Origin: Prevotellaceae bacterium
GTDB lineage: Bacteria > Bacteroidota > Bacteroidia > Bacteroidales > UBA932
Direction: 5' to 3'
Length of the DNA stretch: 6,201 nucleotides
Assembly: GCA_031267155.1 (NCBI GenBank)
Contig: JAIRZR010000359.1
Location: 1 to 6,201 of the forward strand
The translations under genes were made by a program, and so were the position numbers. The notes under the pieces were generated by a model that had not been told where the DNA came from, did not search any database, and worked only from the letters and a program-made list of their open reading frames with translations. Of this stretch, positions 5,809 to 6,201 are shown one piece after another. Position 1 is the first letter of the stretch. Each line of letters opens with the position of its first letter.

Positions 5809-6098
5809 AATAGTTTTTACTTCAGTTTCATTGTAAGCATATATATTATATAAGAATTGTGAGCTGAAAAGAAACTCTTAGTTCTTGACTTAATTTAGGT
5901 TTGTTTATCCACTAATTGCATAAGAAAATGAAACGCCATTGTTTTTCAACAAATCATTTTTTTTAACACCCCGCCTTAATGAAGAGTAAGGGTAACGAGG
6001 AATATTACTTGTATAATAAAAAAGGAAAAATTTAGGACGACTGCAGAATTTAGGGCAAACACGTAGCATTGTTTTTATGTTGATAACAGGAATACATT
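5809..6098 (+). promoter_or_regulatory. Non-coding gap before rfbG: possible promoter and leader
   Basis: Two hundred and ninety bases with no convincing gene on either strand. TAGGTTTG at 5896-5903 fits the TAnnTTTG -7 consensus, but no -33 element stands at the right distance; if real, the leader to rfbG would be nearly 190 bases. A weaker TAGCATTG (6064-6071) is one base off the consensus. AATTTAGG occurs three times (5892-5899, 6029-6036, 6047-6054), the last two 18 bases apart. A T8 run is at 5957-5964 and a small hairpin CCTTA/TAAGG at 5974-5978 and 5987-5991. No strong intrinsic terminator follows the deacetylase gene. Confidence 0.3.
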
Positions 6099-6201
6099 AT
6101 GTTAAGTATTTACAGAAACAGAAAAGTCTTAATTACAGGGCACACCGGATTCAAAGGATCATGGCTTTGCATGTTATTGCATCATTTGGGAGCAAAAATT
6201 T
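6099..6201 (+). CDS. rfbG: CDP-glucose 4,6-dehydratase, N-terminal part (cut by window edge)
   Basis: The first 34 codons of a gene that continues past the right edge. The translation contains KVLITGHTGFKGSWL, the nucleotide-binding start of the extended SDR family with the GHTGFKGSWL signature that distinguishes CDP-glucose 4,6-dehydratase from the dTDP- and GDP-sugar enzymes. The enzyme converts CDP-glucose to CDP-4-keto-6-deoxyglucose, precursor of CDP-deoxysugars such as abequose, paratose and tyvelose and of CDP-linked branched or amino sugars. The ATG at 6099 is chosen because an in-frame TAA lies at 6084-6086. The usual partner rfbF (glucose-1-phosphate cytidylyltransferase) is not directly upstream and must be elsewhere if present. 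The 290-base gap suggests a separate transcript or read-through from the operon. Catalytic residues lie outside the window. Confidence 0.88.
   Translation, partial: MLSIYRNRKVLITGHTGFKGSWLCMLLHHLGAKI

Noticed and set aside
5840..5853. AT palindrome (TATATA-T-TATATA) as a terminator after the deacetylase gene
   Set aside because: The stem is only A-T pairs with no room for a loop and no following T-run, so it is unlikely to terminate transcription.

Overview
The window looks like part of a surface-glycan (O-antigen or capsule type) biosynthesis cluster from a member of the Bacteroidota, probably Bacteroidales. The grounds are a TAnnTTTG-type -7 promoter element ahead of the first operon gene, start codons without clear Shine-Dalgarno sequences, the C-terminus of an AAA ATPase of a kind common in Bacteroidales, and an AT-rich background. 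The genus cannot be named from sequence alone.

Layout: (1) 1-339 is the 3' end of an AAA-type ATPase gene cut by the window edge. (2) 340-542 is a non-coding gap with four short hairpins and then a TATTTTTG promoter box framed by nested inverted repeats. (3) 543-5808 is a tight six-gene operon: FkbH-like HAD-IIIC protein, acyl carrier protein, TylF/MycF-type O-methyltransferase, a second class I methyltransferase, a protein with a GNAT-like fold ending in GDGDQDRPN, and a NodB/CE4 polysaccharide deacetylase. Three junctions are 4-base ATGA overlaps; the other gaps are 22 and 3 bases. (4) 5809-6098 is a 290-base non-coding gap. (5) From 6099 the start of rfbG (CDP-glucose 4,6-dehydratase) runs off the right edge.

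FkbH-family proteins are known to move a glyceryl unit from 1,3-bisphosphoglycerate to a carrier protein. With the ACP, methyltransferases, GNAT-like protein and deacetylase next to it, the operon can be read as making a small ACP-bound acid (glyceryl or a relative), methylating it and placing it on a sugar, perhaps an amino group exposed by the deacetylase. The downstream rfbG points to CDP-derived deoxysugars in the same glycan. This scheme is inference.

The most striking signal is that two operon genes, the second methyltransferase and the deacetylase, each carry an uninterrupted run of nine G inside the reading frame. In both, gain or loss of one G hits a stop codon within a few codons and removes an essential-looking C-terminal part. 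This is the architecture of a phase-variable contingency locus, and having two in one operon would let a cell switch two glycan decorations independently. Base composition also shifts sharply after the FkbH gene, suggesting mosaic assembly.
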